From: Meconema thalassinum
Lineage: Eukaryota; Arthropoda; Insecta; Orthoptera; Tettigoniidae
Direction: 5' to 3'
NCBI GenBank assembly: GCA_946902985.2
Contig: OX336389.2
Span: 978,518,084-978,582,083, forward strand
Length of the DNA: 64,000 nucleotides
Within the stretch, counting starts at the first letter, position 1. Every line of letters starts with the position of its first letter. Of this stretch, positions 44,871-56,174 are shown piece by piece. The translations under genes and the position numbers were made by a program. The notes under the pieces are model-generated. The model ran no database searches and was not told the origin of the DNA. It saw only the letters and a program-made list of their open reading frames with translations.

Positions 44871-45879
44871 CCTTGCGTCAGTAAACAGTGTTAGTGTCTC
44901 GTCAGGTAGTGTAACCGTTACGGATTTATGCTCGTCGTGCAAAATAAAAGTTAAAAATGCAAATAAAATCACCACAAGATCTCAGGTAAAACTGAATGAG
45001 GAGAAAAGTGAAACCGATTGTCGTAATGTACCGGTACCGTCATGCGAATGTCATAACCTGAGAAACGAACTGTCCTCAAAAGATGAAATTATAAAGCTGC
45101 TAGAGGAAGATATTGCTAAGTTAATGGAAGAGTTGAATACATTAAAAGGAAGCAGAGAAGAACGGAAGGAAACTTGGTCAACAGTGGTTGCTGGTAGTGT
45201 AAGATCGAATAAGCCTAGGCCTAAAAATGGAGTACCGGTAACTGAAATTCCCGTCTCAAATTCATTTAGAGTGCTTGTCAAAGAAAATGATGACTTTCAT
45301 CAAGAAGAAAAGAAGAATGTGATAGAGAAAATCCAGGAAGATGCGGATAGTCACGGGCGAGATATACCAGCAAACGTTCTGGAGAGAAGAGTAGAAATGG
45401 AGGTCACTTCGACAGTAAAACCAGGAGCTCCCATTGCAGCGGTCACGGACGGGATGGTAGGAGATTGTGCATCCCTAACTACAAAGGATTATGCCGTTAT
45501 CATCGCTGGAGCAAACGACGTCTACAGAAACGAGAGTAAAAAGGTAATCAAAGATTTAAAGGGTACATTGCCATCCATGCATAACACAAATGTAATTGTT
45601 GTAAACATTCCGCAGAGATATGACCTAATTCCCAAATCTTGTGTAAATGTAGAAATAGAGGCTACAAATGGAAAAATTAATAACATTTGTAATAGTTTTC
45701 CAAATGTCCAAATTATAGATGTAAGTAAATTAGACAGGAAATTCCACACTTGGCATGGCCTACACTTAAATAGCTTAGGAAAAGAGTATCTTAGTGATGA
45801 AATCTGCAAAATTGTAAATTCAAATGGTAAGAATAGTTCAACAGTAATATCTTTAGAGTGGAAGCAGGGAAACTGGTAA
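44871..45879 (+). CDS. LINE ORF1: coiled coil plus SGNH-like esterase domain, 5' truncated
   Basis: The frame is open from the junction near 44871 through ATG at 45124 to 45879. The first part has a CSSCK pair and CECHNLRNELSSKDEIIKLL, a probable coiled coil. Residues from about 45490 give DYAVIIAGANDVYRN, VIVVNIPQRYDLIP and HGLHLNSLGKEYLSDEI, matching blocks of the GDSL/SGNH-like esterase that CR1-type ORF1 proteins carry (GANDV and the D/L-H-LN block). The nucleophile-containing N-terminal block (GDS) is unclear; GDCAS near 45465 may be it. ORF1 proteins bind element RNA. ORF2 overlaps its last 22 bases. Confidence 0.65.
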
Positions 45880-45971
45880 AAGAAGCCAAACGTGAGGTTT
45901 GGCATTCAGATGAGTATCTTTTGATGTCAAATTTAACGGAGTGCAACAATGGTATTTTGGATTTGTCTAGC

Positions 45972-46018
<47 letters not shown>

Positions 46019-46700
46019 CAATTATGATAATAATAATGTAAATAAATCACCAACACAAGCTTGCAGAAGTAACGAATTTACAATTTACCACCAGAATGTT
46101 CAGTCTCTCTATAATATAATTGATTACTTAAATCTAATGCTTAAAAATGAACTTAAAGACATCTCAGCACTATGTATTTCAGAACATTGGCTGGAAGATG
46201 AACAACTCGAATTAATTCAATTCCCAGGGTTTATACTAGCTAGTAAATACTCTAGATCTAATATTAGCCATGGTGGTACTTGTATCTTCTGAAGAAATAA
46301 TTTAGATCATGAACAGTTAACAGCTTATGATTATCAAATTATGGAACAGAATTTTTAATTCTCTGACGTAAAAATACAGCAGTTTAAGTTAAATATTGTA
46401 TGCGTATACCGTTCACCGTCAGGAAATTTTCATTATTTATAGATAAATTAGAATTGTTACTCAATAACATGAGCAAAGTAAATTTCGAGATCATAACTTG
46501 TGGGGATGTAAATGTGGATTTCTTAAATGTGATAGAAATTGTGAATTATTAACACAGTTACTAATTTCCTATGGACTGAAACCTACAATAAACACCCCAA
46601 CAAGAATAACAAAATTTAGTAAAACCACTCCTGATCAAATTTTTATAAATACAGATAAATATCACCATTCATATAGAAGTCTATTTCCCGGGTTTTAGTG
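45858..46700 (+). pseudogene. LINE ORF2 endonuclease domain, broken
   Basis: Begins MEAGKLVKEAKREVWHS, overlapping ORF1. An (AAT)n tract encodes a run of asparagines. Then NEFTIYHQNVQSLYNIIDYL, ISALCISEHWLEDEQLELIQ (catalytic E), HGGTCIF, a stop at 46290, and degenerate CVYRSPSGNF, TCGDVNVDF (GDFN block) and TPTRITKFSKTTPDQIFINT. CR1/jockey-type endonuclease with several stops and frameshifts. Confidence 0.75.
45971..46015 (+). repeat. (AAT)n microsatellite
   Basis: About 14 AAT units inside ORF2, encoding polyasparagine. Confidence 0.95.
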
Positions 46701-46724
46701 ACCACCATGGACAAATACTGAGTT

Positions 46725-49195
46725 TTGAAGTACCCGAAAAAAATCAATAATAATGAAAATGGAATAAAATCAAAGTGCACGTCATTCACTGAAACAAATG
46801 TTAAATATTTCAATGACTTATTAAATAAGGAAACATGGTCAGAAATTTATAAACTAGGAAATGTAAATGATAAATTGAATGCATTTAACAGTACCCTAGA
46901 ACACTATTTTGACACAGCATTCCCCTTTAAACAAAGAACTATTCAAAATAACAAAGCTAGCAATTGGATAACAACAGGGATTATAAATTCATGTCAAAGA
47001 AACAAATTTCTCCACAAATTATATAAACAATACCATTTCTACACAAATTATAGAAACAATACCACACAACACCTGAATTCAATTTATACTACAAAAAATA
47101 CACTAGCATATTAAGTAAGGTAATACTAGCAAAGAAAATGCATAATGATACTTTTATATCCAATTCATCTAAAAGAAAGAAACAGGAAAATCTGCTAAAA
47201 TACAAAGGAACATTACACTGACCTGCAATAATAAAGTGATTAATAATCCAGAGGAAATAGCAAACACATTTAATGACTATTTTCTGGAAATTCCACAAAA
47301 ATTATTAAATAAATCACAGGTAAATACACTAAATTCTAATAATAAAATAAATATATGCAGTGATTCTTTATTTATAAATCATGTCACAAGTGAAGAGGTA
47401 AGAATAGTTATAAAAGAGCTAAAAAATAAATTCTGTGCTGGTAATGATGGCATCCTTCATGCAATTTTAAAGAAAAGTGCAGAAAATATAATAATTCCAC
47501 TTACACACTTAATGAAAAATGAAAATCCACAGCCTGCTTCCAGTCTCCGACCGGGCCAGGAATGGAATGAATGAAGCCCCCATCTAGCGGCGAGGATATG
47601 AACTGTGCCGGCTGCCGAGTCCTGACGCACTCCTCCGGGGCAATGATTAAATGAATGACAGATGAAATGAAATGATAGTGGAGAGTGTTGCTGGAATGAA
47701 ATTTTGACAGGGAAAACCGGAGTACCCGGAGAAAAACCTGTCTGCCTCCGTTTTGTCCAGCACAGATCTCACATGGAATGACCGGGATTTGAACCACGGG
47801 CCCAGCGGTGAGAGGCCGGCGTGCTGCCGCCTAAGCCACGGAGGCTTCACTTACACACTTAATAAACAGTTCAATTCTCTCAGGAACTTACCCGGATATT
47901 TTAAGTTATCAAAAGTAATTCGAGTGTACAAAAACGGTTCTAAAGATGAATTAGATAACTATCATCCTATTACCTTACCAACTGGTATTGGAAAAATTGT
48001 GTACAAGTGTTATAGTAAAAAATAAAATACTATCAAACTCACAACATGGATTCAGAACGGAAAAATCTACACATACCGCAATTTATGAATGCTTTAATAG
48101 TATACTGAAATTAACTGACAATAAGGAACATGTAACTGGCCTATTCTTGGATTTATCGAAAGCATTTGATGTTGTTGACCATAAAATCCTCCTTACAAAA
48201 CTAAATCAATATGGTATTAGAGGTCTAGCAAATAAATGGATAGAGTCTTGCTTAACAAGGCGTAAACAAATAGTAAGCTTGAGACACAAGGATGATGGAA
48301 CCAGATACTTAATGAAACATTGTCCAATGAGGATATTATTAAATTTGGAATACCCCAGGGATCGGTTTTGGGCCCACTACTCTTTCTTCTATATATCAAT
48401 GATATAACACAAAACGTTGATTCCCATAAGGAAATTTTGTTTGCGGATGATACAACACTCGTAATAAAAGGTGAAACTAAAGAGGTCTTACAGCAGTCTG
48501 CTGACTCTGTTACAGAAGAATTAACCCAATGGTCACAATGGCCTCATAATAAACCATTCAAAAAACCAGTATGTCTAAATTTCCACACTACACAGAACAG
48601 GAATCCTGCGATGCCTAACATAACATTAAATGGTCATCAAATAGAAAATAAATCAGACACAAAGTTTTTAGGGCTATGGATACAACATGGCTTGAAATGG
48701 AATAAACATATACAATATCTGAATAATAAACTGAACTCGATGTGCTTTGCATTACGTATTTTGAAAACTTGCACTAGCATGTACACATTAAGAAACACTT
48801 ATTTTGCTTATTTCCATTCATACTTAAGATATGGGGTCATATTTTGGGGTATGTCACCAGATGTACTAAGCATGTTTAGGATACAAAAGAGGGCGATTAG
48901 AATTATGGCAAATGTAAACACTAGAGAATCATGTAGACCTCTGTTTAAAGATTTAAACATTCTCTCACTGCCCTGCATTCATATCTTTGAAAGTTTTGTG
49001 TTTTTTAAAAAGAATTTAAGGAATAAAGATGTTTTTCTTCAAACAAACAATGATGTTCATAGACATAACAAAAGACAAAATCAAAACATTCATATTTCAC
49101 ATACTCACACAAGCATATATCAAAAAGGAACTTTTCACAGAGGAGTTAAATTATACAATAAACTACCACAGTATATAAAATTTGCCCAAAAATAA
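46725..49195 (+). pseudogene. LINE ORF2 reverse transcriptase, interrupted by a SINE
   Basis: 46725-47114 is the linker (WITTGIINSCQRNKFLHKLY). RT begins at 47236: NPEEIANTFNDYF, CAGNDGILHAILK, PLTHL, then the SINE; resumes FKLSKVIRVYKNGSKDELDN, QHGFRTEKSTHTAIYECF, GLFLDLSKAFDVVDHKILL, frame change near 48310, FGIPQGSVLGPLLFLLYIND, EILFADDTTLVI (active site) and TKFLGLWIQHGLKWNKHI, ending LKDLN-type motif HRGVKLYNKLPQYIK. The 3' half (48320-49195) is one open frame of 291 codons. Confidence 0.85.
47514..47847 (-). mobile_element. tRNA-derived SINE, complete, 16-bp TSD
   Basis: Flanked by CACTTACACACTTAAT (47498-47513 and 47848-47863). On the minus strand the head GCCTCCGTGGCTTAGGCGGC (A box TGGCTTAGGCGG) is followed by GTGGTTCAAATCCCGG (B box), then a body with GGTACTCCGGTTTTCCCTG and a TTTTCATTTTCATT-type tail. 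334 bp, full length by its tRNA-like start. Confidence 0.9.
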
Positions 49196-49575
49196 AAACC
49201 TTTGAAAGAATGTTGAAAGCTTATCTGCAGTGCCATTGCATTTACTCTGTAGTTGAATACCTTAGCATATAGGAGCGATGAAATCAATAATTATATTTTA
49301 CTTTTCTATTTTAATCGTAATACCTAGCGGTAAGTTGTTGTATGTACTGAATTAAGTTTTCATATTGTGATAATAGAGTAAGGTGCAAATAGTTGTCCAA
49401 TAAGATTGTATCTCTTAAGATCTGTTATTATAATAAGTTATAAATAGTTTCAGTATTAGTAATATATACCTGTAAGTTATTTTATTTTCTATGTAATTTC
49501 TGATGTGTCCTATATCAAAAATGTATTGTATACATGTAACTGATCAAACGGATAAATAAAAATCTAATCTAATCT

Positions 49576-49876
49576 TGAAAGACTCTTCATATTCAGCAAG
49601 TCCATTATTATCAGGAATCATTGAAAGTAGGTAATTTTTTGTAGGCTCAGTTTTTTGTCGATAATATAACATTACAACATTCTTCGTGGCGACGTCCGTT
49701 GTAGGCATTGTTGAATTTACATACAATACTTCGTGACGCTTCCTATGATAGTGCCGTAGATATTTCTTTCCACATTCTTTGCATATCGTCGTTGTTCCGG
49801 CAATAGCTCCTATGTGCAAAACAGTAAATTTTTCAGGAGAAGCAAAAAACAAGTTTATTGGTAGAATACTGCACAT
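49576..49876 (-). pseudogene. Segment upstream of the Polinton-like polymerase, C2H2-like
   Basis: A minus-strand frame reads FTVLHIGAIAGTTTICKECG then KKYLRHYHRKRHEV (C..C...H.....H), and LSMIPDNNGLAEYEESFK, then runs into the LINE tail at 49575. It probably belongs upstream of or to the N-terminus of the polymerase of copy 1, as the LINE lies between them. Part of it (HIGAIAGTTTI coding) matches 59818-59851 on the plus strand at nucleotide level. Assignment is tentative. Confidence 0.45.
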
Positions 49877-49991
49877 TTATTGCACCGAAAATTTGAGTAA
49901 CACATGTTTGCACTATGATGTCATAATAATTATCAACAATGCTCATCGGAACAAGTGCATATTTACAATAATGGAAATATATTCATCGAAT

Positions 49992-50040
49992 GCACATAGG
50001 TTTTGCCTGTTCCATTTCACCACATAGGAGAAACTGCACC
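49992..50040. repeat. CACATAGG boxes, proximal cluster
   Basis: TGCACATAGGTTTTGCCTG (49991) and CCACATAGGAGAAACTGCAC (50020), with a third in reverse at 49802-49815 (inside the preceding frame). They resemble boxes at 59590-59840. They lie just outside the 3' end of the DUF7869-like gene. Confidence 0.5.
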
Positions 50041-50279
50041 CAAATAATGTACTTACTGTTCATAGCTTCATCATTAAGTTACGTTCTTGCACACGTAATG
50101 CGATTGCCATTCTTATAATATAAAATGTGTTTCTACTTCAACTAATACTGTTACATAACAAAATGTAATCAACTTATAGAAAAATAAATTTGAGTAAAAA
50201 GTTAAATATTCGGGAAAATAGGTAAAGATGAAAAATTTCTCTATGCCTTTCATTGCTGGCTTCGCATTGCAGAGAGTCA

Positions 50280-51233
50280 TAAAATGAGTGATGGTCCTTT
50301 ACTATTACTGACTTCAGTTCTTGAAGATGCTTGAATTAAGATTCCGTGGTTGGAATTTGTGATGCGCACAATGGTTGAACCATAGTATGAAGGCATTCTT
50401 TACGTCTGTGAGGCAACAGTTTCCACTCCTCAAAGTATGCTAATTTGTATGATATTTCACCACATGGACAGTATTTTTAACATCCTTAGATCATGGACAG
50501 TGGGATCTCCAGCCTTCTTACCAGGTGGGAGGTCAGGTTGCAGTTCAAGCCTTCAAAATTTCTTAAAAATGAAAACTCATTGACAATGATGTTATATGGC
50601 TTTTTAGGTCCGGCCATTCTCATTGATCTAATGTAGTCCATGGGTGAATATATTGGTGGTTTGACTGCTCTAGAGTAGAATGTACACTATCTGCTTCCAT
50701 CATTGTATGGCCCTTTGCAAGAAAGACTTGCTCAATAATAATGGAGTTTGTCTTGGAAACATCGCTCAGTGCACTGGCCAGGGTTTTGTTCCGGTTCTGG
50801 TAGGCGCATCCATCGGAAATTAGGACAATATGCCTGTACTCTTTCGGTATATGTTCCAAGTAATGGACTATGCAAGACACAAACTCATTTGATGAAACAC
50901 CTCCGTTACCTTCATGCCATACATAGAGTGTAATATCTTGGTTGTTCATAAATAGTGAAGTTATGCAGCTGCAGTTTTTGTTTGTAATAAGCTTTGGAAG
51001 CAGCTAGTCTAAGAGCACACTTTGAAGGTCCATTGTGATAACCAGTTTCTCTTCGGAGGCACTGTCTTTCATCTGATTCTTCATTTCTCTGGCTTCATTC
51101 TTCCTCTTCAAATGAGCCTGAACTTCCTCACTGACCATTTTAGCTTTATAACCACAGCATATGTCGCATTGGTCTTTCCTTGGAGCATGTATGGCTATAT
51201 TGTTCTTCATAATTTCAGAAAAACACCTCCTTC
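50280..51233 (-). pseudogene. DUF7869-like protein, C-terminal half
   Basis: A plausible acceptor (CAGCATGTAG) precedes RRCFSEIMKNNIAIHAPRKD and QCDICCGYKAK, then VITMDLQSVLLD (51004), a break, ITLYVWHEGNGGVSSNEFVS, HIVLISDGCAYQNRN, VFLAKGHTMMEADSVHSTLE, and after 50620 DYIRSMRMAGPKKPYNI and YFEEWKLLPHRRKECL with stops near 50500. I recall this arrangement as the DUF7869 family of arthropod and cnidarian proteins. The spaced D (MDLQ), D (ISDG) and E (DSVHSTLE) could be an RNase H-like DDE triad; that is my inference. The N-terminal half is at 58193-59229 in the same orientation. Confidence 0.65.
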
Positions 51234-51239
51234 CTACAT

Positions 51240-52213
51240 GCTGTACACTACCACAGATTACCTACTACTACAGATAGCCGACAGCCATGCTAATTCTTGG
51301 CACCTAAGACTTCAGCGCTGTCTGGTGTTTGACCGCGGTACTAGTTGAGCACGGCCGTGCGGGTAGCCTACCCCACCCCTTCCCATCGTTCCGCTAAATA
51401 TTCTCGTCCTAACTGCTCTGCCCACTTCAATGTTCCGAAAATCACAATCTTCCCAATACTTATAGCACACGTTTTTAAGTGTGGAGATAATAATATGATC
51501 TACACGAAATAAATCACATTCAAAATAGCAATAACAGTTTTTTTTAATAATACCAAAGTGGGAAATTGTGAATTCCGGAACTCTGAAATGAGCAATCACA
51601 GCATTTAGGACATGACCTCATCAATAATTTACATGTTTACATTTCTTTCAGTTGCAATTGGAGCATATTGCATTGACAAGAATTAGGCTACTATAAGGTC
51701 TGCAGCATATTATTACTCAATTTAAAAAAATTGTCCCTTCCAATTAACCACTTAGGCCCAATTATAACCGATTAGTTCCGAGATTAAACTAGAAAGGAAA
51801 AGTACTGGGAAGGGAGAATATTCATATCTTAAAAAGCTTGATGCTGTTCGCAATAACAGGAAAATTTTAAGAGAGAATACTAAGGAAATAGGTGGTGTAA
51901 CCTGATCCTCATCACACTAAAATTGTTAGTGTAATTAATGCCAAATTCATTAGTTTCAGAAAAATAATTGGATATCACAAAATTTATATACAGTAGTTCA
52001 TTTGATATTCCCTTTAAAATATATCCAGTCCACCAATTTTGAAGGGTGAAATACAGTAAGTACATGTACATAAACAAATTTCATGGCACACTAATACAGT
52101 AAATTCTATGACATGCTGTGAAGGGGAAAGGAGAAATAGGACTTTCAATGAAAAACAAGAAACACACTCAATACTGCTAGAAATCATCATGTTTTATTTA
52201 AAAAGTTTGTCAA
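51240..52213. other. Intervening DNA between the two DUF7869-like halves, no gene
   Basis: Includes a short GC-richer patch at 51320-51400 and otherwise AT-rich sequence. No family recognised. Confidence 0.4.
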
Positions 52214-52420
52214 CTAAGAAAAAATAACAGGGAGAGCCAAAATCAAACTTAGCAAAAATACAGTAATCAAATCTGGTCCTTTTAAAAGTATGTGTTGAGG
52301 CATGTTCTTCTTTCTTGCCAAGGTATAACGGTAGGCTACAGCACATGATAATGGACCTATTACCTCCTTGACGCCATGGCTGACACCGATGAACCGCAAA
52401 TTCCTACAACACATGCAAGT
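52214..52420 (-). CDS. Possible 3' terminal exon or retroposed gene end, unidentified
   Basis: On the minus strand, TGCATGTGTTGTAG (acceptor-like) precedes an open frame with VSHGVKEVIGPLSCAVAYRY and LARKKNMPQHILLKGPD, ending in a hydrophobic segment ITVFLLSLILALPVIFS and stop. AAATAAA follows about 20 bases after the stop, a suitable polyadenylation signal. I do not recognise the protein. Chance remains a real possibility at 66 codons. Confidence 0.3.
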   Translation of the reverse strand, partial: TCMCCRNLRFIGVSHGVKEVIGPLSCAVAYRYTLARKKNMPQHILLKGPDLITVFLLSLILALPVIFS

Positions 52421-52619
52421 TTGTATGTTGAAACAGTTAACTTAATAAATGTGTAATGCTTGAAATGGAGAACTTGAATTTGCTGTTATGTGTATGTTTG
52501 CACCTACTATAACTATATTTTAAAAGAATCTCTTATTGTAGAATCATTGTGTTTTTGATATTAATTTTAGGGCTTTTGATAACATATTCATTTAGCCCCA
52601 TATATTTGGAAGTGTATAG

Positions 52620-53440
52620 GATTTATATGATAATCTCTGTTATTGTGGTATCTGTAGTAGTGTGTAGGCTATACTTTCTGTAATTCAGATGAGGACTGGA
52701 AAGGTGGCAGCCATAGTTAGGGACATTTATTTTTAAGAATTTTTAATAATATGTACTAAAATGAAATTGAAATACCAACAGGAACAGTTACAAATTCCCT
52801 GTCCACTCAGCCAAGATATTCTGCAGATCTCTTCTGTGGGCCTCGACATTATTTTATTTTATTCCTTTCCTGATGGAAATCCGGTAGTACCTTATTTCAA
52901 CTCCTGGGGCACCTCCTCAAGCCTGTCCCTTATAAAGCTACACACACTACTACAGTCATCACATAATCGGAGCAATTCTACCCACACCCAACTGCATGGG
53001 GCTGATGACCAAGATGTCCCAAGCCCATAAAATGAATTAACAGCAGACAAAATCAAGTCATTATGTTATTTTGTGTTGTGTTGGATTCTGACACATGTAT
53101 GCGTTTGACAGAGTGCCATTTAAGCTCATGAATAGGAATGAATGAATATGACTACCCTACTTGTTTACGGATTTACAGGAGGCAGTCAAGATAGGAATTA
53201 CCTAGAAATTTATATTCTGTATGTGTGGGAACCCATGATAAACCACTTGCTGGGTGGCTAAGTGGAGAATCAAACCCAACATTTCCCGGTTTACCTTACT
53301 AGGCTGTGTGTACCCTGTTCTTACCCTCAGACTAGAATTAGATTTCTTGACATTCAGCAATCAAACACGGACCCCAGAAGTGTCAACCAAGAACTATACC
53401 ACCTGGTTGGTCTCATTTATTTTTAAGAATAATATGTACT
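52620..53440 (-). mobile_element. SINE copy split by a further insertion
   Basis: 53200-53440, read in reverse, matches the SINE at 3056-3415 (AGTCTGAGGGTAAGAACAGG, GGGTTTGATTCTCCACTTAG); its tail (GATAATCTCTGTTATTGTGG to AATTCAGATGAGGACTGG) lies at 52625-52705. Between them ATTTATTTTTAAGAA...AATATGTACTAAAA.GAAATTGAAAT occurs twice (52727-52775 and 53416-53452), bounding 640 bp that hold SINE-like sequence ending GCTGATGACCAAGATGTCCC. The exact order of events is unclear. Confidence 0.5.
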
Positions 53441-53925
53441 AAAAAGAAATTGAAATTGATCCAAGTTATTTATTTTTACTGTGCTTCGAATGGAGGTTGC
53501 GGCGTTGTGTATAGTGCAGCCATTATATCCAATGTTGCAATGAGTAAATGTTCCCCGATATTGGTATAGGACACATTACCTGTATGTACTCTGAATAAGT
53601 GAAGCAATAGAGCAATACTTAATTAAATTACTAGAACTGAAAGTACCGGTAACAATTCCATAGCCAAAATTGTGACGTGCCTTTTATTTCTTAGTTGTTT
53701 TGCAGAAAATATCGTACTAAGAGTGTAGAGTTGAAATACAACTTGAACAAGAACACGACAGCCTAGAATAAATACACACGAGACACGACAATAGAGCACT
53801 TTAGAACAGTAACGAGAGCGAACTTTCAGTGGAGATGTTGGCAACCATGTGAATACAAACAATTTATGACCAGAACGTAAAACTATGCCAGCGCTCAGAG
53901 CATGTTAAAACAATTGGGATCAGTT
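53441..53925. other. Gene-free stretch
   Basis: No domain recognised; overlaps the second copy of the 40-bp direct repeat at its start. Confidence 0.4.
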
Positions 53926-53929
53926 CAGT

Positions 53930-54060
53930 CGTTTGCAAACGACTTGTTTATGTTATGGTGAGTAGTCGTTGAATTCATTCGACTGTTTTCTAAAAGCAGT
54001 CAAACAAGTCGATGGTTTTAACTTTTGTCAGTCGACTGCTGATGCCCATCTCTACAAACC
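53930..54060 (+). repeat. AGTCGTTTG-rich repeat, copy 1
   Basis: CAGTCGTTTGCAAACGACTT, GAGTAGTCGTTGAATTCATT, CGACTGTTTTCTAAAAGCAG and GACTGCTGATGCCCATCTCT. The last part resembles a hAT terminus (AGAGATGGGC reversed). A second copy is at 55560-55712. Confidence 0.7.
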
Positions 54061-54385
54061 AATTGACAACCAGAATCAATTTGAGCGTACACACCCTCCG
54101 ACTTGCTAAAATGCTATTAATATTGGATCCCAATATAAAATATTTTCTGATTTAATTTTCCTGGAAAATCTATTCTATGTTTGCATCGATCATTACCATC
54201 ACTCTATGGGGAGAATTTCATAATAATTTTCTTGTAATTCATTTATCACGCGGTAGAATAAATGAATGAAATTCAATCATAAAATAAATAGAACTCTAAG
54301 CCATAATTGGTAAGCCCATGTTCAAGTTGTGTAATAATTCAAGAATGCACCCAATTCTCATTAAAAGTGTATAGACTGTGTTAAG

Positions 54386-55240
54386 GAGTTCAAACATAAC
54401 CTAAATATTGAATGCTTAACATTTCCAATGAAATGACATACATATATATTTGGACAACTGGACGTAGGCTATTTCATTGAAAGAATCTACGAACAAGAAA
54501 CTCAAGTGCGCCAACTGTCAGGGAACACATAAACTCTTCCATCCCTGCCCTCATGTCTTTGCCACTAACCCCCCCTCCCACACAGCACGCCACTGCTCTG
54601 ACACAGTTGTTAGGCCTGCTACAACAACTCTCAGCCATAACCCTGTAAACTACAGCTAAACCAAACCCAGAACCCCCTAATACACTTCATTTGCAGAGCA
54701 ATAAAATCCATAAAACAATTCCGCAACGAGCTTCACAAAACCTAAATTATAAACGAAAAAACTACTCCACAAACACCAAAATCAGTAAACCTCCCTCATT
54801 TCAGCCACACTACACCTTAAACAGACATAGAAAGCATAGTCATGACCCCTTTATGGAGTAGGCTATTGTCTAAACACGATCATGTCTCCTTCAACTTTAC
54901 TGAAGACTTCATTAAATTCTATTAAAAATTCATAAACTCATTCCACAAATCTTAAAATCAGTCTACATCCCTCATTTCAGTTACTCTATTCAATAAACAA
55001 ACATAGAAGGCATAACCATGACCCCTTCATGGAGTAGGCTATTGTCTAAATCTGACCACGCATACTAAAACCTTACTCTAATTCAAAATTACAGCCAAAT
55101 GATCCATCTGACTGGAAGGCTTGCCTGGGATGATGGGCCAGAAAACCGGGAGTTCAAGCATAACCTAAATATTGAATGCTTAACATTTCCAATAACTTGG
55201 ACAACTGGATTTAGGCTATTTCATTGAAAGAATCAACGAA
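54386..55240 (+). repeat. Block of diverged internal duplications
   Basis: GGAGTTCAAACATAACCTAA plus the following 70 bp (54386) recurs at 55148; CATGACCCCTTTATGGAGTA plus TAGGCTATTGTCTAAA (54841) recurs at 55017. So the block is built of two overlapping old duplications. No gene. Confidence 0.65.
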
Positions 55241-55344
55241 CTGTATAAAACTATAGGCACCTACAGGTATACTTAACTTATTAATTAAAGCTCTATAATA
55301 AACATACAGCACAATGAATTGTATAGCATGAAGTTATCCTGAAG

Positions 55345-55712
55345 AAGTCGTTTGATTAGAACGACTACTTAAATTCGAATGATTCCATTCGCTTGGAATT
55401 AGTCGTTTGCCAACGACTTGTTTCATTCCAATGATTTCCAACGATTGCTTTGGGATCAGTCGTTTACAACGACTACTTCAATTCGAATGATTCCATTCGC
55501 TTGGAATTAGTCGTTTGCCAACGACTTGTTTCATTCCAATGATTTCCAACGATTGTTTTGAGATCAGTCGTTTGAAAACGACTTGTTTATGATACGGTGA
55601 GTAGTCGTTGAATTCATTCGACTGTTTTTTAAAAGCAGTTGAATAAGTCGATTGTTTTAACTATCGACTAATTCGACTGTTTTCAGTTGACTGCTGCCCA
55701 TCTCTACACACA
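55345..55712 (+). repeat. 108-bp tandem repeat plus AGTCGTTTG repeat copy 2
   Basis: GCTTGGAATTAGTCGTTTGC recurs at 55391 and 55499 (108 bp), two units, each with palindromic AGTCGTTTG..CAACGACT words. It runs into a copy of 53930-54060 ending CTGCCCATCTCTAC. Confidence 0.8.
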
Positions 55713-56081
55713 ACTAATTTTCTACACCAGCCGCTACTGAGCACGAGCTGTGACTGGCTTAGACATTAGCATCCTACGTGTTGAAAAATATTGTAAGTAA
55801 CGTGTAGGAATAAAATACTACCTATAGGTATGTCAACCATTACATTGGCATATAATAAATGAATTATATTTATCTTGTATCTATCTATCCCACGATATAA
55901 CATAATACAAGGTGAAGAGTCCTTTAAAACAAATTGTTTACTGTGATACTGGAAGAAACAATACAACACAGTGGTAATAGTTCTACCATGCACCTATTTG
56001 TTAATAAAATTTCATGTGATTTCACTCAATCTCTGTTGTAGTGGCTTATTATATGTGCACCTTGTAACTTAATAGTACATT

Positions 56082-56170
56082 ATGCAACGAGCCTATAATG
56101 ACAATAATTAAGACCCGAGTTTTATAATTTCCATACGAGTGTCTTAATTACAATTATAGACGAGTTGCAT
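56082..56170. repeat. 89-bp imperfect palindrome
   Basis: ATGCAACGAGCCTATAATGA...AATTAAGAC is mirrored by GTCTTAATTACAATTATAGA...GTTGCAT, about 30-bp arms around a 28-bp loop. It may be a tiny foldback MITE. Confidence 0.8.
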
Positions 56171-56174
56171 ACGA

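Larger units (their letters stand above)
44871..49575 (+). mobile_element. CR1/jockey-like LINE with esterase-type ORF1
   Basis: Inserted in the opposite direction to the polymerase. It starts within ORF1 (5' truncated), contains ORF1 (to 45879), an overlapping ORF2 with endonuclease and RT (45858-49195), a 3' UTR, and an ATCTAATCTAATCT tail at 49560-49575. A 334-bp SINE interrupts ORF2 at 47514-47847. The 3' oligo repeat and ORF1 type fit CR1-group LINEs. Confidence 0.8.

Noticed and set aside
47501..48025. Short ORFs across the SINE in the CR1-like LINE
   Set aside because: They are chimeras of SINE and LINE sequence produced by the insertion.
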